From CBDAUN01 sp965214615 (GTDB lineage: Bacteria; Pseudomonadota; Gammaproteobacteria; Arenicellales; JAJDZL01), in assembly GCA_965214615.1 (NCBI GenBank), contig OZ243952.1:744001-808000 (forward strand): a stretch of DNA of 64,000 bases, written 5' to 3'. The position numbers and the translations under genes are program-made. The notes beneath the pieces were generated by a model. The model saw only the letters and a program-made list of their open reading frames with translations, did not search any database and had not been told where the DNA came from. Each line of letters opens with the position of its first letter. Positions within the stretch are counted from its first letter, which is position 1. Below, one piece after another: positions 44,160-52,628 of this stretch.

Positions 44160-44855
44160 ATGAGTTTGATTGTTGCCATCTGCCTTTATGCGGCACTGGC
44201 GATATTTACGGCCGGAGTCGTCATTCGGGTGATCAAGTATCTTCGAACGCCGTCGGTGTTTGTGATTCCTATCCATCCGGCTCCGACTACCGTAATTGGC
44301 GTGGCGCTGCGCGTCATGCGGGAGGTGTTTCTATTTGCGAGCCTGTTTCGGGCGAATAAGTGGACCTGGCTTTTGGGATGTCTGTTCCATGTGGGGCTCG
44401 CCGCAGTTCTTTGCCGGCATCTGTTTTTTGTTACCGACCCGGTCTGGGGATGGGTTTTATGGCTCTTGCCCTGGGGTGATCTTGGGGCATGGGTCATGGT
44501 TGCCGCATTGGCCGGCCTGTGGCTGAGACGGCTTCTGGTCGGGCGTGTTCGCTATATTTCCGCCCCTTCGGACCATCTTATGCTCGGCTTATTGCTGGTC
44601 ATCGGCGCGAGCGGTCTCCTTCTTCGCCACTACGCATGGGTTGACTTGGCAGCGGTTCGCCAGTTCATGCTTGGCTTGCAAGTGCTGGAGTTCGGCTTGT
44701 TGCCACGGTCCTGGATTTTGTTCGTGCATGTGCTCAGCGCTGCCGGCTTGATCGCAGTCTTTCCGTTCAGCAAGCTGATGCATTTTGTCGCACCGGTATT
44801 CAGTCCGGCGCATGTTCAGGTCAACGCGCCTAGGCGCAATCGAGGCAATGGCTGA
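44160..44855 (+). CDS. dsrM: DsrM-like membrane cytochrome b subunit
   Basis: A NarI/DsrM-type membrane protein, 231 residues with about five hydrophobic helices. Histidines placed to bind heme b are in LFHVGLAAVLCRHL, LLLRHYAWVD, LFVHVLSAAG and KLMHFVAPV. It should pass electrons between the quinone pool and DsrK. The start at 44160 removes 12 polar residues of a longer frame and opens on a helix. The stop codon overlaps dsrK by 8 bp, so the two are translationally coupled. Confidence 0.9.
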   Translation: MSLIVAICLYAALAIFTAGVVIRVIKYLRTPSVFVIPIHPAPTTVIGVALRVMREVFLFASLFRANKWTWLLGCLFHVGLAAVLCRHLFFVTDPVWGWVLWLLPWGDLGAWVMVAALAGLWLRRLLVGRVRYISAPSDHLMLGLLLVIGASGLLLRHYAWVDLAAVRQFMLGLQVLEFGLLPRSWILFVHVLSAAGLIAVFPFSKLMHFVAPVFSPAHVQVNAPRRNRGNG

Positions 44856-46275
44856 AAAATTGCAAGCTTCCGCGCTGTCTGCGCCTTCGCAGGTCAAGCC
44901 GTACTTCGGCAGCCGCGCAGGCGAAGCGCAACTTGTGGACGGCTGGAAGGAAATTGCGGTGGACAAGCTGGGCGAACTGGCCGATTCGAACCGCGCGTTG
45001 CGCGTTTTCCTGGACTCATGCGTCAAATGCGGTGCCTGCACAGACAAATGCCATTACTACATCGGCGGCGGTGACCCGAACAACATGCCGGTCGCGCGCC
45101 AGGATCTGGTTCGCGGCGTCTATCGGCGCTATCACACCTTGCCGGGACGGATGTTTCCGAAACTTGTCGGTGCGCTGGATCTTACAGAAGAGCTCATAGA
45201 CCAGTGGAGCACCTACTTTTATCAGTGTTCTGAGTGCCGTCGCTGCACGGTGTACTGCCCGTTCGGCATCGATACCGCCGAAGTGACGATCGCTGCGCGA
45301 TCAATCCTGGATCAAATCGGACTCAGGCAGCGCTATATCCATACCGTCATCGACAACGCCCGGCGCGTGGGGAACAATCTGGGAATGCCGGGAGATGCGA
45401 TAGTCGACACGCTGGAATCCCTGGAAGAGGAAGTCAGGGAAGATACCGGAGTCGATGTTCGATTTCCGCTGGACGACCAGGATGCCGAATTGATACTGGT
45501 GGTTCCATCGGCGGATTTATATTCTGAGCCGCATGTGGATGGACTGATAGGCATCGCAAAGATCTTTCATTCCGCCGGCATTCGCTGGACTTTAAGTTCC
45601 GAAGCAAGCGAAGCAGCAAATTTCGGCTTATTTATCGGCGACCGGGATGCGATGGGTGAAATCGCAAGCCGAATCTGGAATGCGTCAGAACAATTGGGAA
45701 TCGGTCAGGTAGTCATAGGCGAGTGCGGTCATGCATGGCGCGTGGCATCGAATTACTGGCAGAATCTGGACCATGGGCGGGATCAGGCGCCCCGCAGTTT
45801 GCCTCGCCATATCTGCGAGGTGACCCATGGCTTGCTGACATCTGGACGCTTGAAGCTTGATTCTTCGGCGCATGCGGACAAGGTGATTACATTCCATGAT
45901 TCGTGCAACATTGCCCGAGGTTCGCGTATGGGAACGCGCAGCGATGACGTTTTTCGCATGCCTCGCGACCTGTTGCGCGCGTCATGCGACAGGTTTGTCG
46001 ACATGTCGGCAAAGACGATCCGCGAGCAGACCTTGTGCTGCGGAGCCGGAGGCGGACTCCTCACGGACGAGTTGATGGAGATCCGGTTAACCGGCGCGAA
46101 GCCGCGAGTACATGCGTTGGAACAGGTGATTGCAGAACACGGAGTGACCCATATGGCATCAATCTGCGCGATATGCAAAAGCCAATTTAACACTGTGCTG
46201 CCCAAATTTGGCTTGGGCATGGATATGATTGTCAGCCTGCATCAGGTGGTAGGCGATGCGGTTGTGCTGAGGTAG
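44848..46275 (+). CDS. dsrK: DsrK-like heterodisulfide reductase-related iron-sulfur protein
   Basis: HdrD/DsrK-type catalytic subunit, 475 residues. Two [4Fe-4S] ferredoxin motifs: CVKCGACTDKC (about 58-68) and CSECRRCTVYCPFG (about 130-143). The C-terminal CCG domain shows FHDSCNIAR, LCCGAGGGLL and ASICAICK, the cysteine set that holds the catalytic cluster for disulfide cleavage in HdrB/HdrD and DsrK. The likely substrate is the DsrC disulfide or trisulfide, as in DsrMKJOP systems. The start ATG at 44848 overlaps dsrM; a longer frame to 44785 is within dsrM and is rejected. It runs 44 bp into the opposing S24-like gene. Confidence 0.93.
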   Translation: MAEKLQASALSAPSQVKPYFGSRAGEAQLVDGWKEIAVDKLGELADSNRALRVFLDSCVKCGACTDKCHYYIGGGDPNNMPVARQDLVRGVYRRYHTLPGRMFPKLVGALDLTEELIDQWSTYFYQCSECRRCTVYCPFGIDTAEVTIAARSILDQIGLRQRYIHTVIDNARRVGNNLGMPGDAIVDTLESLEEEVREDTGVDVRFPLDDQDAELILVVPSADLYSEPHVDGLIGIAKIFHSAGIRWTLSSEASEAANFGLFIGDRDAMGEIASRIWNASEQLGIGQVVIGECGHAWRVASNYWQNLDHGRDQAPRSLPRHICEVTHGLLTSGRLKLDSSAHADKVITFHDSCNIARGSRMGTRSDDVFRMPRDLLRASCDRFVDMSAKTIREQTLCCGAGGGLLTDELMEIRLTGAKPRVHALEQVIAEHGVTHMASICAICKSQFNTVLPKFGLGMDMIVSLHQVVGDAVVLR

Positions 46276-46591
46276 AAAATCTCACAATGCGCCGGCGCCT
46301 TGAGTCGGTGCTTTGCGTTACTACGCCCAGGATGCAGGACCTTTCGATTTCAGCCGGTTCGTCATCCACATTGCCCGGAACAGTCACAAGCAGCGCGGCG
46401 TTGCTCATGCGCAATTGCCGCAGCAGCAATTGTTCTTCAATGCGTGCTACGACGAATGCCCCGTCGTAGATGGCGCCGCCCGGGTCAATCGTAATGATTG
46501 AACCATCGGGGATGCCGGGTGCCATTTCGTCTCCATGCACGCGCAACACGAACGGTTCGAAATTGGAACACGGACTTTGCAACGTGATCAT
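46232..46591 (-). CDS. S24/LexA-like protein without catalytic serine
   Basis: A 119-residue protein with the LexA/S24 peptidase fold signature FVLRVHGDEMAPGIPDGSIITID (about residues 14-36). The nucleophile position, Ser in GDSM of active S24 proteins, is Glu22 here. The general-base lysine is not evident either (VVARIEEQLLLRQL). There is no helix-turn-helix. It is therefore probably a non-proteolytic S24-fold protein of unknown role. The gene overlaps the dsrK 3' end by 44 bp and is divergent from rppH. Confidence 0.75.
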   Translation of the reverse strand: MITLQSPCSNFEPFVLRVHGDEMAPGIPDGSIITIDPGGAIYDGAFVVARIEEQLLLRQLRMSNAALLVTVPGNVDDEPAEIERSCILGVVTQSTDSRRRRIVRFSTSAQPHRLPPDAG

Positions 46592-46620
46592 CGAGATATT
46601 CGCGTGACTGGCTTAAGGCA

Positions 46621-46651
46621 ATTTGGCGCAATCCACAATAACACGCCAAAT
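46621..46651. promoter_or_regulatory. Inverted repeat and AT-rich promoter region between S24-like gene and rppH
   Basis: ATTTGGCG at 46621-46628 and CGCCAAAT at 46644-46651 form a perfect 8-bp inverted repeat with 15 bp between, the layout of a dimeric-repressor operator. It is followed by AT-rich TATATACTGAATATATTAT (46665-46683) with several -10-like hexamers before rppH. Binding factor unknown. Confidence 0.45.
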
Positions 46652-46722
46652 GCGTGTCGTTTTGTATATACTGAATATATTATCTGATCAAGCGGCGGAA
46701 TTGGTCCGCGGAATTTAGCCTT

Positions 46723-47256
46723 ATGACACAAACTCGCAGCCAGTCAGACGGGGATTATCGCCGAAACGTAGCCATCGTTCTGTATCGGCACGACGGCAGT
46801 GTGCTTGTGGCGCGGCGCATCCATCATGACGGCTGGCAGTTTCCGCAAGGTGGAATCGCACTCGATGAATCGGCGCATGAAGCCGCTTATCGCGAATTGA
46901 ATGAGGAATTGGGGCTCGAACGTTCGCATGTGAACCTGATTGCCCAGACTGAGTCGTGGTTCAAATACGACGTCCCCAGCAAATTTCTCAGCAGTCGGAA
47001 CAAGCGGAATTTTCGTGGTCAGATTCAGAAATGGTTTCTGTTTGAATTTCTTGGCACGGACCGCGATTTTCAACTCGACCTTTACGAACAGCCCGAATTT
47101 GACCGATGGAAGTGGGTGGATTACTGGTTTCCGGCAGACAGCGTGATTCACTTCAAGCGCTCTGTCTACCGACAGGCGCTTGCCGAGTTGGAACGATTTG
47201 TCGACGCTGCCAAGCCTCGTGAGGGGGCGGTCTCCAAATCCAATGCGGTCGTTTAG
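46723..47256 (+). CDS. rppH: RNA pyrophosphohydrolase
   Basis: A Nudix hydrolase, 177 residues, that removes pyrophosphate from 5'-triphosphorylated RNA and starts mRNA decay. The Nudix box GGIALDESAHEAAYRELNEE is at about residues 44-63 with all metal-binding Glu. The N-terminal YRRNVAIVLYRHDGSVLVARR and the C-terminal WVDYWFPADSVIHFKR are RppH-specific. The gene is alone between the S24-like gene and a tRNA. An AT-rich region upstream provides the promoter. Confidence 0.96.
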   Translation: MTQTRSQSDGDYRRNVAIVLYRHDGSVLVARRIHHDGWQFPQGGIALDESAHEAAYRELNEELGLERSHVNLIAQTESWFKYDVPSKFLSSRNKRNFRGQIQKWFLFEFLGTDRDFQLDLYEQPEFDRWKWVDYWFPADSVIHFKRSVYRQALAELERFVDAAKPREGAVSKSNAVV

Positions 47257-47284
47257 TGCGTCGCTTGCCTGATCGAACCGCTTA

Positions 47285-47313
47285 TTGCCCTGTTCGGACA
47301 AATTCGCCATAAT
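47285..47313 (+). promoter_or_regulatory. Sigma-70-type promoter of tRNA-Gly
   Basis: TTGCCC at 47285-47290 and CATAAT at 47308-47313 separated by 17 bp, ending 16 nt before the first tRNA base. Spacing and hexamers fit a housekeeping promoter. Confidence 0.65.
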
Positions 47314-47329
47314 AGACTCGCTGGCTGTC

Positions 47330-47403
47330 GCGGGTGTAGTTCAATGGTAGAACTTCAGCTTCCCAAGCTGATAACGTGGGTTCGATTCCCATCACCCGCT
47401 CCA
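47330..47403 (+). tRNA. tRNA-Gly (anticodon CCC)
   Basis: A 74-nt cloverleaf with CCA encoded. Acceptor GCGGGTG/CACCCGC, D-stem GTTC/GAAC, anticodon stem TCAGC/GCTGA with loop TTCCCAA (anticodon CCC, reading GGG), T-stem GTGGG/CCCAT and loop TTCGATT, discriminator T. A complete tRNA; nothing suggests an integrated element beside it. Confidence 0.97.
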
Positions 47404-47557
47404 ACGCCGCCGGCGAAAGAATCCACGTTTTAAAGAGCCCCCGGACACCCGCCGCGCGATGCGGCTGCAAACTCCGCCGGATCAGCCTGGCGCAGACATC
47501 GACGGTATCGACCATCGATCGGAATCGGATTTGAGGCTGCAATGCGCCGCTGCCGGG

Positions 47558-48136
47558 TCACTCCGTGTCAAATTCGAAAATTGATACGACCCGTTCAACC
47601 CTTTTGACCTTTCTTGCAATTTGCGCTGCCAAGTCCGCCTCTTCCTGCGAGACAACGCCCATCAGATAGACGACCTTGTTGGACACTACGGCGACAATGT
47701 CCGAAGAAGGAATCTCCTTGGAGCGCCCGAACTTGAACTTTACCTTGGTTCGAATCCATTGGTCACGCGCAAGCGAAATAGGCGTACTGACGTCGTCGAC
47801 AAAGATCTCATTGACCACTTGTCGCACGCCTTCGGTATTCTCCGCTATGTGATGCAGTCGGTCCTTGGCTTCGGCATCCGGGACTTCGCCGATCAGCAAA
47901 GTAACACCATTGACTGTCGTTACGTTGATGCGGTGCTTGGCTTTGTCGGCAATGCCGTCAAAGTAGCTATTGCGAATCTGAACTGTCGCTGACTTGTCAA
48001 TCATGTGCTGGGCTACTGTCCGCTTGCCCGGGGCCTGCTCGGTGTCCGCGTCAGCCGTCGGAATCAGCAGTACGGCAAACGCGAGCGAGACTGCGGATGC
48101 ATGAATGAGGGAAACTAATCTTTGGGCGCTAGACAT
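47558..48136 (-). CDS. dolP: BON-domain periplasmic protein, DolP/YraP-like
   Basis: A 192-residue exported protein with two BON domains (about 45-105 and 115-190; NVTTVNGVTLLIGEVPD and VVSNKVVYLMGVVSQEEAD mark each). The leader is hydrophobic with cleavage near ADADTEQ; no lipobox Cys is seen, unlike E. coli DolP, which is a lipoprotein. DolP helps BAM-dependent outer-membrane integrity. The start ATG at 48136 is chosen because it opens on the leader; a longer frame adds Arg/Cys-rich noise. It lies 73 bp downstream of lpoA on the same strand, matching the lpoA-dolP neighbourhood of gammaproteobacteria. Confidence 0.88.
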   Translation of the reverse strand: MSSAQRLVSLIHASAVSLAFAVLLIPTADADTEQAPGKRTVAQHMIDKSATVQIRNSYFDGIADKAKHRINVTTVNGVTLLIGEVPDAEAKDRLHHIAENTEGVRQVVNEIFVDDVSTPISLARDQWIRTKVKFKFGRSKEIPSSDIVAVVSNKVVYLMGVVSQEEADLAAQIARKVKRVERVVSIFEFDTE

Positions 48137-48209
48137 TGCGATTGTGTACCGGTGTGGAATTTGAGAATGACAAATATGTGATCGGTTCGACTGATTAGAC
48201 GAAATGTTC

Positions 48210-50210
48210 TCACCGCTGTTCCTTCGGCATCGGCAAATCCGCTGCCTCGGCGTTGCTGTCGGCAACAGGGATGCTCTGCATGATGAAGTCCGGCTGCGCT
48301 TTCGGCAAGCCCTCGGAAAACACCGCCCAGCTGGGCTCGCGAATGAGGCGATTGCGCCGGTCGCTGCCAATAAGCGACGTCACACCGTGATGCCGCGCTG
48401 TCGGGTTGTCCCTCAGCTTTGATACGCGAAATGCCAGATTGTAACTGTCGACCCCCATCGCGAACAACCGGTCAAGGGCGCCTTTTTTCTGCCACGGCGT
48501 CTTGAATTGCTTGCGCATGCCTCTCATGGCTTCGCTTTGTTCAATCATCCAGGCCATGTCGGAGAATTCAATGCCGTTCAAATCATTGTCATTGATCGGG
48601 TTCGGCTCACCGTCGAAAATTCGCGAAGTGGAGAACACCGGAAGATTGTGGGCTTTGAGGAAATCAATGTGCGGCTTTATCAGGCGCCCGTGGAACGGGT
48701 CGCTGATCAAAAGGATGAAATCCGCGTCCTGGCGGCGTCTGGGAATGAATTGCACAGGCTTGCGAGCCAAGGTGCGTACAATCGCGTAGCGTTCTGCGCT
48801 CGCTTCTACGTTGAGCAGTGACTTTGATAGCTCGGAATAGTCTGACTGCTTCAGCCCGTATTCGAATGTGTCGAGCACCACTCCTCCTGTGTGGCTCCAT
48901 TCGCTGACAAAGCCGTCGAGCGTGCGCTTTGCCCAGCGCGTCGGAGGATGCATGACCAGCGCGTACTTGTAGCCCTTTTGCCTTGCGCGTTCGGCTATGC
49001 CGGCACCTTCCTGCTCCGGTGAAAGAGCGAACTGAAAAACGTGCCCCGGCAGGCTGGATTTGCCGGAGTCCCCGAGCAGCAGGGTCGGCGCGCCGAATCG
49101 TCCGCGGTCCACGATTTCCTGCACATACCGCACGCCGATCGGGCCGATTACGAAATCTGCCCCGTTTTGGATCGCCTGATCGAAATACCATGTCGTCAGT
49201 TCAGGTTCGGAGCCGATGTCGTAGACATCCAGTTCAGGCTTAAACGGATTGCTGTCGGCCGCATGCTGGGCTGAAACGCCTTCGGCAAAGGCATGCACTG
49301 CGGTAGCGGCATCCGAAGTGAGCGGAACCACAAGTGCGATCTTGCGAATTGGCGCCGACAGCGGCGGTGCAGGAAGCAATCCGTCCGCAATCAGCGCATT
49401 AGCCGGGTGCGCAGGATTGACATCGGCCCAGTCTTGCAAGGCAAGCGAGTACTGATGCGGATCATGCACAACGCCGTTGATCGCCATCGCCAGCTGAAAC
49501 CACGCAGCGTGCTGCGGGTCCGAAGTCCTGCTCAGCGCAAGCGAAAGGTCTTCAACCGACAGCTTGCGGAGTGTTCGGATAATTCTATGGCCGACTTCAA
49601 ATTTCTGCGCATCATCTGCCACTTCCGGGCGTAGCGCCATCAGCGTTCTCGCAAGATCAACGTAGTTGCCGACCGCCGCGTGCGCATCTGCCGCAATTCG
49701 AAGCATGCGCGCATACTGGCTCCGATTCATCTGCGCGATTCGATTTCCAAGCGCCCGTAAATTTTGCTGCAGCTTTACCGGGTCAGACTCGATGAAGCTG
49801 ATTCTAGCCTGCAGCAGCAGCAGGTCGATTGAGTGCGGCGGCTCCAGAGCGGCAGGCGAAGCAAGCTCGGCGACAGCCAAAGCTTCGCCGGTTCGGCGCT
49901 TGTCAGCCAGAGTGCTTGCGGCAAGCAGCAGGTCGCCGACTTTGGAATCGTCTGCAAGATTCTTCAGATAGTCCCACGGCTGCGGTTCAGATTCTGATTC
50001 AGTCTCGACCGCTATGGAATCCGATTCGTCTTCGCTGCCGGTGCCGAATACGATCTCGGTCGAATCAAAATCGGTCTCTTCGACAATTGCGGTGTCGGGT
50101 TGCGGCACTGCTGTCGCGCCAGATTGCTCCTCGGCCGCAGGGACGCAGCCGGCAATTGCCATGCCGCCCAGCGCGCTATGCAATAGGCGCCGCCAGACGC
50201 GCATCCGCAT
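48210..50210 (-). CDS. lpoA: Penicillin-binding-protein activator LpoA
   Basis: An outer-membrane lipoprotein activating PBP1a in peptidoglycan synthesis, about 666 residues. The lipobox is IAGC (Cys about residue 22 from the chosen start). The N-terminal half is TPR-like and helical; the C-terminal half is a periplasmic-binding-protein fold (IALVVPLTSDAATAVHAFAEG, YVQEIVDRGRFGAPTLLLGD, FILLISDPFHGRLIKPHIDF), as in E. coli LpoA. Several short N-terminal starts exist (50249, 50210, 50204); 50210 gives a leader of normal length. It is divergent from rsmI, the ancestral gammaproteobacterial arrangement. Confidence 0.93.
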   Translation of the reverse strand: MRMRVWRRLLHSALGGMAIAGCVPAAEEQSGATAVPQPDTAIVEETDFDSTEIVFGTGSEDESDSIAVETESESEPQPWDYLKNLADDSKVGDLLLAASTLADKRRTGEALAVAELASPAALEPPHSIDLLLLQARISFIESDPVKLQQNLRALGNRIAQMNRSQYARMLRIAADAHAAVGNYVDLARTLMALRPEVADDAQKFEVGHRIIRTLRKLSVEDLSLALSRTSDPQHAAWFQLAMAINGVVHDPHQYSLALQDWADVNPAHPANALIADGLLPAPPLSAPIRKIALVVPLTSDAATAVHAFAEGVSAQHAADSNPFKPELDVYDIGSEPELTTWYFDQAIQNGADFVIGPIGVRYVQEIVDRGRFGAPTLLLGDSGKSSLPGHVFQFALSPEQEGAGIAERARQKGYKYALVMHPPTRWAKRTLDGFVSEWSHTGGVVLDTFEYGLKQSDYSELSKSLLNVEASAERYAIVRTLARKPVQFIPRRRQDADFILLISDPFHGRLIKPHIDFLKAHNLPVFSTSRIFDGEPNPINDNDLNGIEFSDMAWMIEQSEAMRGMRKQFKTPWQKKGALDRLFAMGVDSYNLAFRVSKLRDNPTARHHGVTSLIGSDRRNRLIREPSWAVFSEGLPKAQPDFIMQSIPVADSNAEAADLPMPKEQR

Positions 50211-50323
50211 CCGCGGTATGCTCAGTGATAGGAATAGATTTGTCAACAAGGGTCGTACGGATTACTATTTGTTTGGTAGCGCGGTCTGCGCGAATTATAT
50301 TCCCGATACGGTCAATCAATGAA

Positions 50324-51148
50324 ATGAACGGAACTTTGTATGTCGTCGCGACGCCGATCGGCAATTTGGAAGATATCACGCTTCGTGCAATTCGCATACT
50401 CTCGGAAGTGGATATAGTCGCCGCAGAGGACACGCGCCGGTCGCGCAAACTGCTCGACCACCTGTCTATCGCCAAGCAAGTCGTATCATGTCACAAGTTC
50501 AATGAGTCGAGACGGGCATCGGAAATAATCGACCGGCTCAAGTCCGGGGCGAATGTGGCGCTGGTAGCAGACGCCGGAACGCCCGTGATCTCCGATCCCG
50601 GCATTCGTCTGGTCAAAAGCGCGCAGCAAGCAGGCATACGCACAGTGCCGATCCCAGGTCCCAGCGCCTTGACTTGCGCGCTATCGGTCTGCGCCATCGA
50701 CGCAGACCGGTTCACCTTCTCCGGTTTCCTGCCGTCAAGGGCCGCAGCACGTACGCATAGCCTGGCCGAACTGGCACGCGAAACCAAGGCAATTGTGATC
50801 TTTGAAGCGCCGCATCGGATTGTTCAGACGCTCGAAGAGTTGGCGTGCTCGCTTGGCGAAAATCGAAACGCAAGCCTGTGCCGGGAATTGACCAAGCTTC
50901 ATGAGACCGTCATATGCGGCACGCTCGGACAATTGTCGCAGAAGGTCGCACATGACCCCGAAAGCAGGAAGGGTGAATTTGTCATTGTGATTGATGCCGC
51001 CGAATCAATCGAAACAGCATTTTCCGTTGACGATACCCTGCGCGCGCTGCTTCAGGTGCTTCCGCGGCGAACCGCCGCCCGGACAGCGGCAAAAATTCTC
51101 AACAAGCGAAGCAATGAACTCTACAGACGCTCGCTTGAGCTGGAATAG
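50324..51148 (+). CDS. rsmI: 16S rRNA (cytidine(1402)-2'-O)-methyltransferase
   Basis: A SAM-dependent methyltransferase of C1402 in the ribosomal decoding centre, 274 residues. Hallmarks are GTLYVVATPIGNLEDIT at the start, AAEDTRRSRKLL, the LVADAGTPVISDPG block (about 80-94), PGPSALTCALSV (about 109) and FSGFLP. The ATG at 50324 is the first residue of the conserved start; the frame extends upstream to 49829 but that part is noise. rnpB follows. Confidence 0.96.
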   Translation: MNGTLYVVATPIGNLEDITLRAIRILSEVDIVAAEDTRRSRKLLDHLSIAKQVVSCHKFNESRRASEIIDRLKSGANVALVADAGTPVISDPGIRLVKSAQQAGIRTVPIPGPSALTCALSVCAIDADRFTFSGFLPSRAAARTHSLAELARETKAIVIFEAPHRIVQTLEELACSLGENRNASLCRELTKLHETVICGTLGQLSQKVAHDPESRKGEFVIVIDAAESIETAFSVDDTLRALLQVLPRRTAARTAAKILNKRSNELYRRSLELE

Positions 51149-51310
51149 GCGAAGCGCCAGCTTCGTCGAAACATTGGAGTTGGCCGAAATAGATCGCAGG
51201 TGAACGCACCGATTTGAGTCGCATCGTTCCGGCGCCATCTGCCAGCCGTCGTATTCGCAGCGTCCTGCTTGAAGTCCGCCGCTGTTCGCCTCGTGTATAC
51301 TGCCTCGCAA

Positions 51311-51677
51311 GAGTTGGCCGGGCAGTCGCTTGCGCAATTGCGCGTGAGAGGAAAGTCCGGGCTCCGAAGGGCAGGGCGCCAGGTAACGCCTGGGCGGCGC
51401 AAGCCGACGGAAAGTGCCACAGAAAATATACCGCCGACGCGCGCGCACCCGTGCGCGCGACGGTAAGGGTGAAATGGTGCGGTAAGAGCGCACCGCGTTC
51501 GCGGCAACGCGTACGGCAGGGTAAACCCCGCCCGGAGCAAGATCGAATAGGGGTCTGATGACGCTGCCCGCGTCGGACCCGGGTGGATCGCTAGAAATTC
51601 GCGGCAACGCGAATTGCAGATAAATGGCTGCCGCTGTGCGCGAGCAACAGTACAGAACCCGGCTTACAGGCCAGCTC
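51311..51677 (+). ncRNA. rnpB: RNase P RNA (bacterial type A)
   Basis: The catalytic RNA for 5' maturation of tRNAs, about 367 nt. P1 pairs GAGTTGGCC (51311) with GGCCAGCTC (ending 51677). The conserved core AGAGGAAAGTCCGGGCTCC (about 51348) and the 3' ACAGAACCCGGCTTAC (about 51650-51665) are intact. It follows rsmI and precedes mraZ, an order common in gammaproteobacteria. Confidence 0.95.
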
Positions 51678-52070
51678 TTTTAACTTCCGCAAGGCGAACC
51701 TCCGCCGCCGGATTCACAGCCGGTTGCGCTCAGATTCGGCCCGCCGCATCGACCGTCGAGCCTTGAACCTTGCTTCTTCGCCCATTTGCACCGCCGCCGC
51801 CCCGGAATGCGTCCCGCTTTGACATTGCTGCAGTTTTTCCCCATTTATCCGCCTGAATCCCTAATTAAGTCTAAATGTTGCGTAAAAGCAACAGAAAAAC
51901 AACACAGATTAGAATATATTAATAAAATATTGCAAACCGCTTAAAACTATGCATTCTTAGTAATTAACAAATTAGATTTAGAAATCAGTGGTAATATCTG
52001 TATAAAACAGTGGTAATATTGTGGTAAATTAGCAATTACGGGTAATCAGACGTTTTTCAGTCAAGCAGCC
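51678..52070. other. AT-rich leader between rnpB and mraZ
   Basis: No coding frame. The first ~160 bp is GC-rich and the rest (about 51850-52060) strongly AT-rich compared with its neighbours. A TGTTGC-GTAAAA-GCAACA hairpin is at 51876-51893. The mraZ promoter and operator occupy the right end. Confidence 0.5.
51989..52045 (+). promoter_or_regulatory. Candidate MraZ operator and dcw promoter
   Basis: TGGTAA occurs at 51989, 52011 and 52022, that is at 22- and 11-bp steps, with a related GGGTAA at 52040 off the period. A -10-like TATAAA at 52001-52006 lies between the first two copies. MraZ binds short direct repeats (TGGGN in E. coli) spaced about one helical turn in its own leader and represses the dcw operon; these copies are proposed as its sites. 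Confidence 0.5.
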
Positions 52071-52544
52071 ATGTCAGTCGAATTTTCAGGAATTGATCAG
52101 ATCTCCATCGATCCCAAGGGTCGGTTTCAGGTGCCGAAGGAGCAAATCGAATTGCTTCGGACCTTGTCTCGCGCGAGCAATGGTCAGGTATGGCTTACGC
52201 GTGATGTGCACGAAAACTGCCTGACGCTGTTTCTTAGCGATCGCTGGGCGGTGATTACTGCTGATCTTTCGAAGCAGCGCAATTTTACCAGTGAGTTCCG
52301 GCGCCTGAGCCGCCGGGTGCTTGGCAATTCGAAGTCTGTTTCGATCGATGCCGCAGGCCGAATGCTGATTCCCAAGGAACTTAGAGAGATATCGGGGCTC
52401 AAGACGAGAGCCCTGTTCGTCGGAAACGGCGACCGATTTGAAATATGGGACAAGGATGCCTTTGACAGGGCAGAGCAGCAAATGACGGAAGACATGGTCG
52501 ATAACCCGGACAAGTACAACGAGATACTCAGTCAGCTCAGTTAA
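52071..52544 (+). CDS. mraZ: Transcriptional regulator MraZ
   Basis: A DNA-binding repressor of the division/cell-wall cluster, 157 residues, with two AbrB-like MraZ repeats: residues ~8-55 (SIDPKGRFQVPKEQ) and ~85-130 (VSIDAAGRMLIPKELREIS). The family forms ring oligomers that bind direct repeats upstream. No strong ribosome site precedes the ATG. It is 84 bp upstream of rsmH. Confidence 0.95.
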   Translation: MSVEFSGIDQISIDPKGRFQVPKEQIELLRTLSRASNGQVWLTRDVHENCLTLFLSDRWAVITADLSKQRNFTSEFRRLSRRVLGNSKSVSIDAAGRMLIPKELREISGLKTRALFVGNGDRFEIWDKDAFDRAEQQMTEDMVDNPDKYNEILSQLS

Positions 52545-52628
52545 CAATTTCCATCATCCCGGAGCCGGGAAACGTCTTAAGTGCGGATTTAGAACAATAA
52601 CGGAAACAAATGTCCATAGATTAGCCAG

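Noticed and set aside
47330..47403. tRNA-Gly as the attachment site of an integrated element
   Set aside because: No integrase, no duplicated 3' tRNA end and only ordinary housekeeping genes (dolP, lpoA) follow.
49829..50323. Long N-terminal extension of rsmI
   Set aside because: It is antisense to lpoA and Arg/Ala-rich noise; the conserved RsmI start is at 50324.
52040..52045. GGGTAA as a fourth MraZ repeat
   Set aside because: It is 18 bp from the previous copy, off the 11-bp period, so it is mentioned but not counted.
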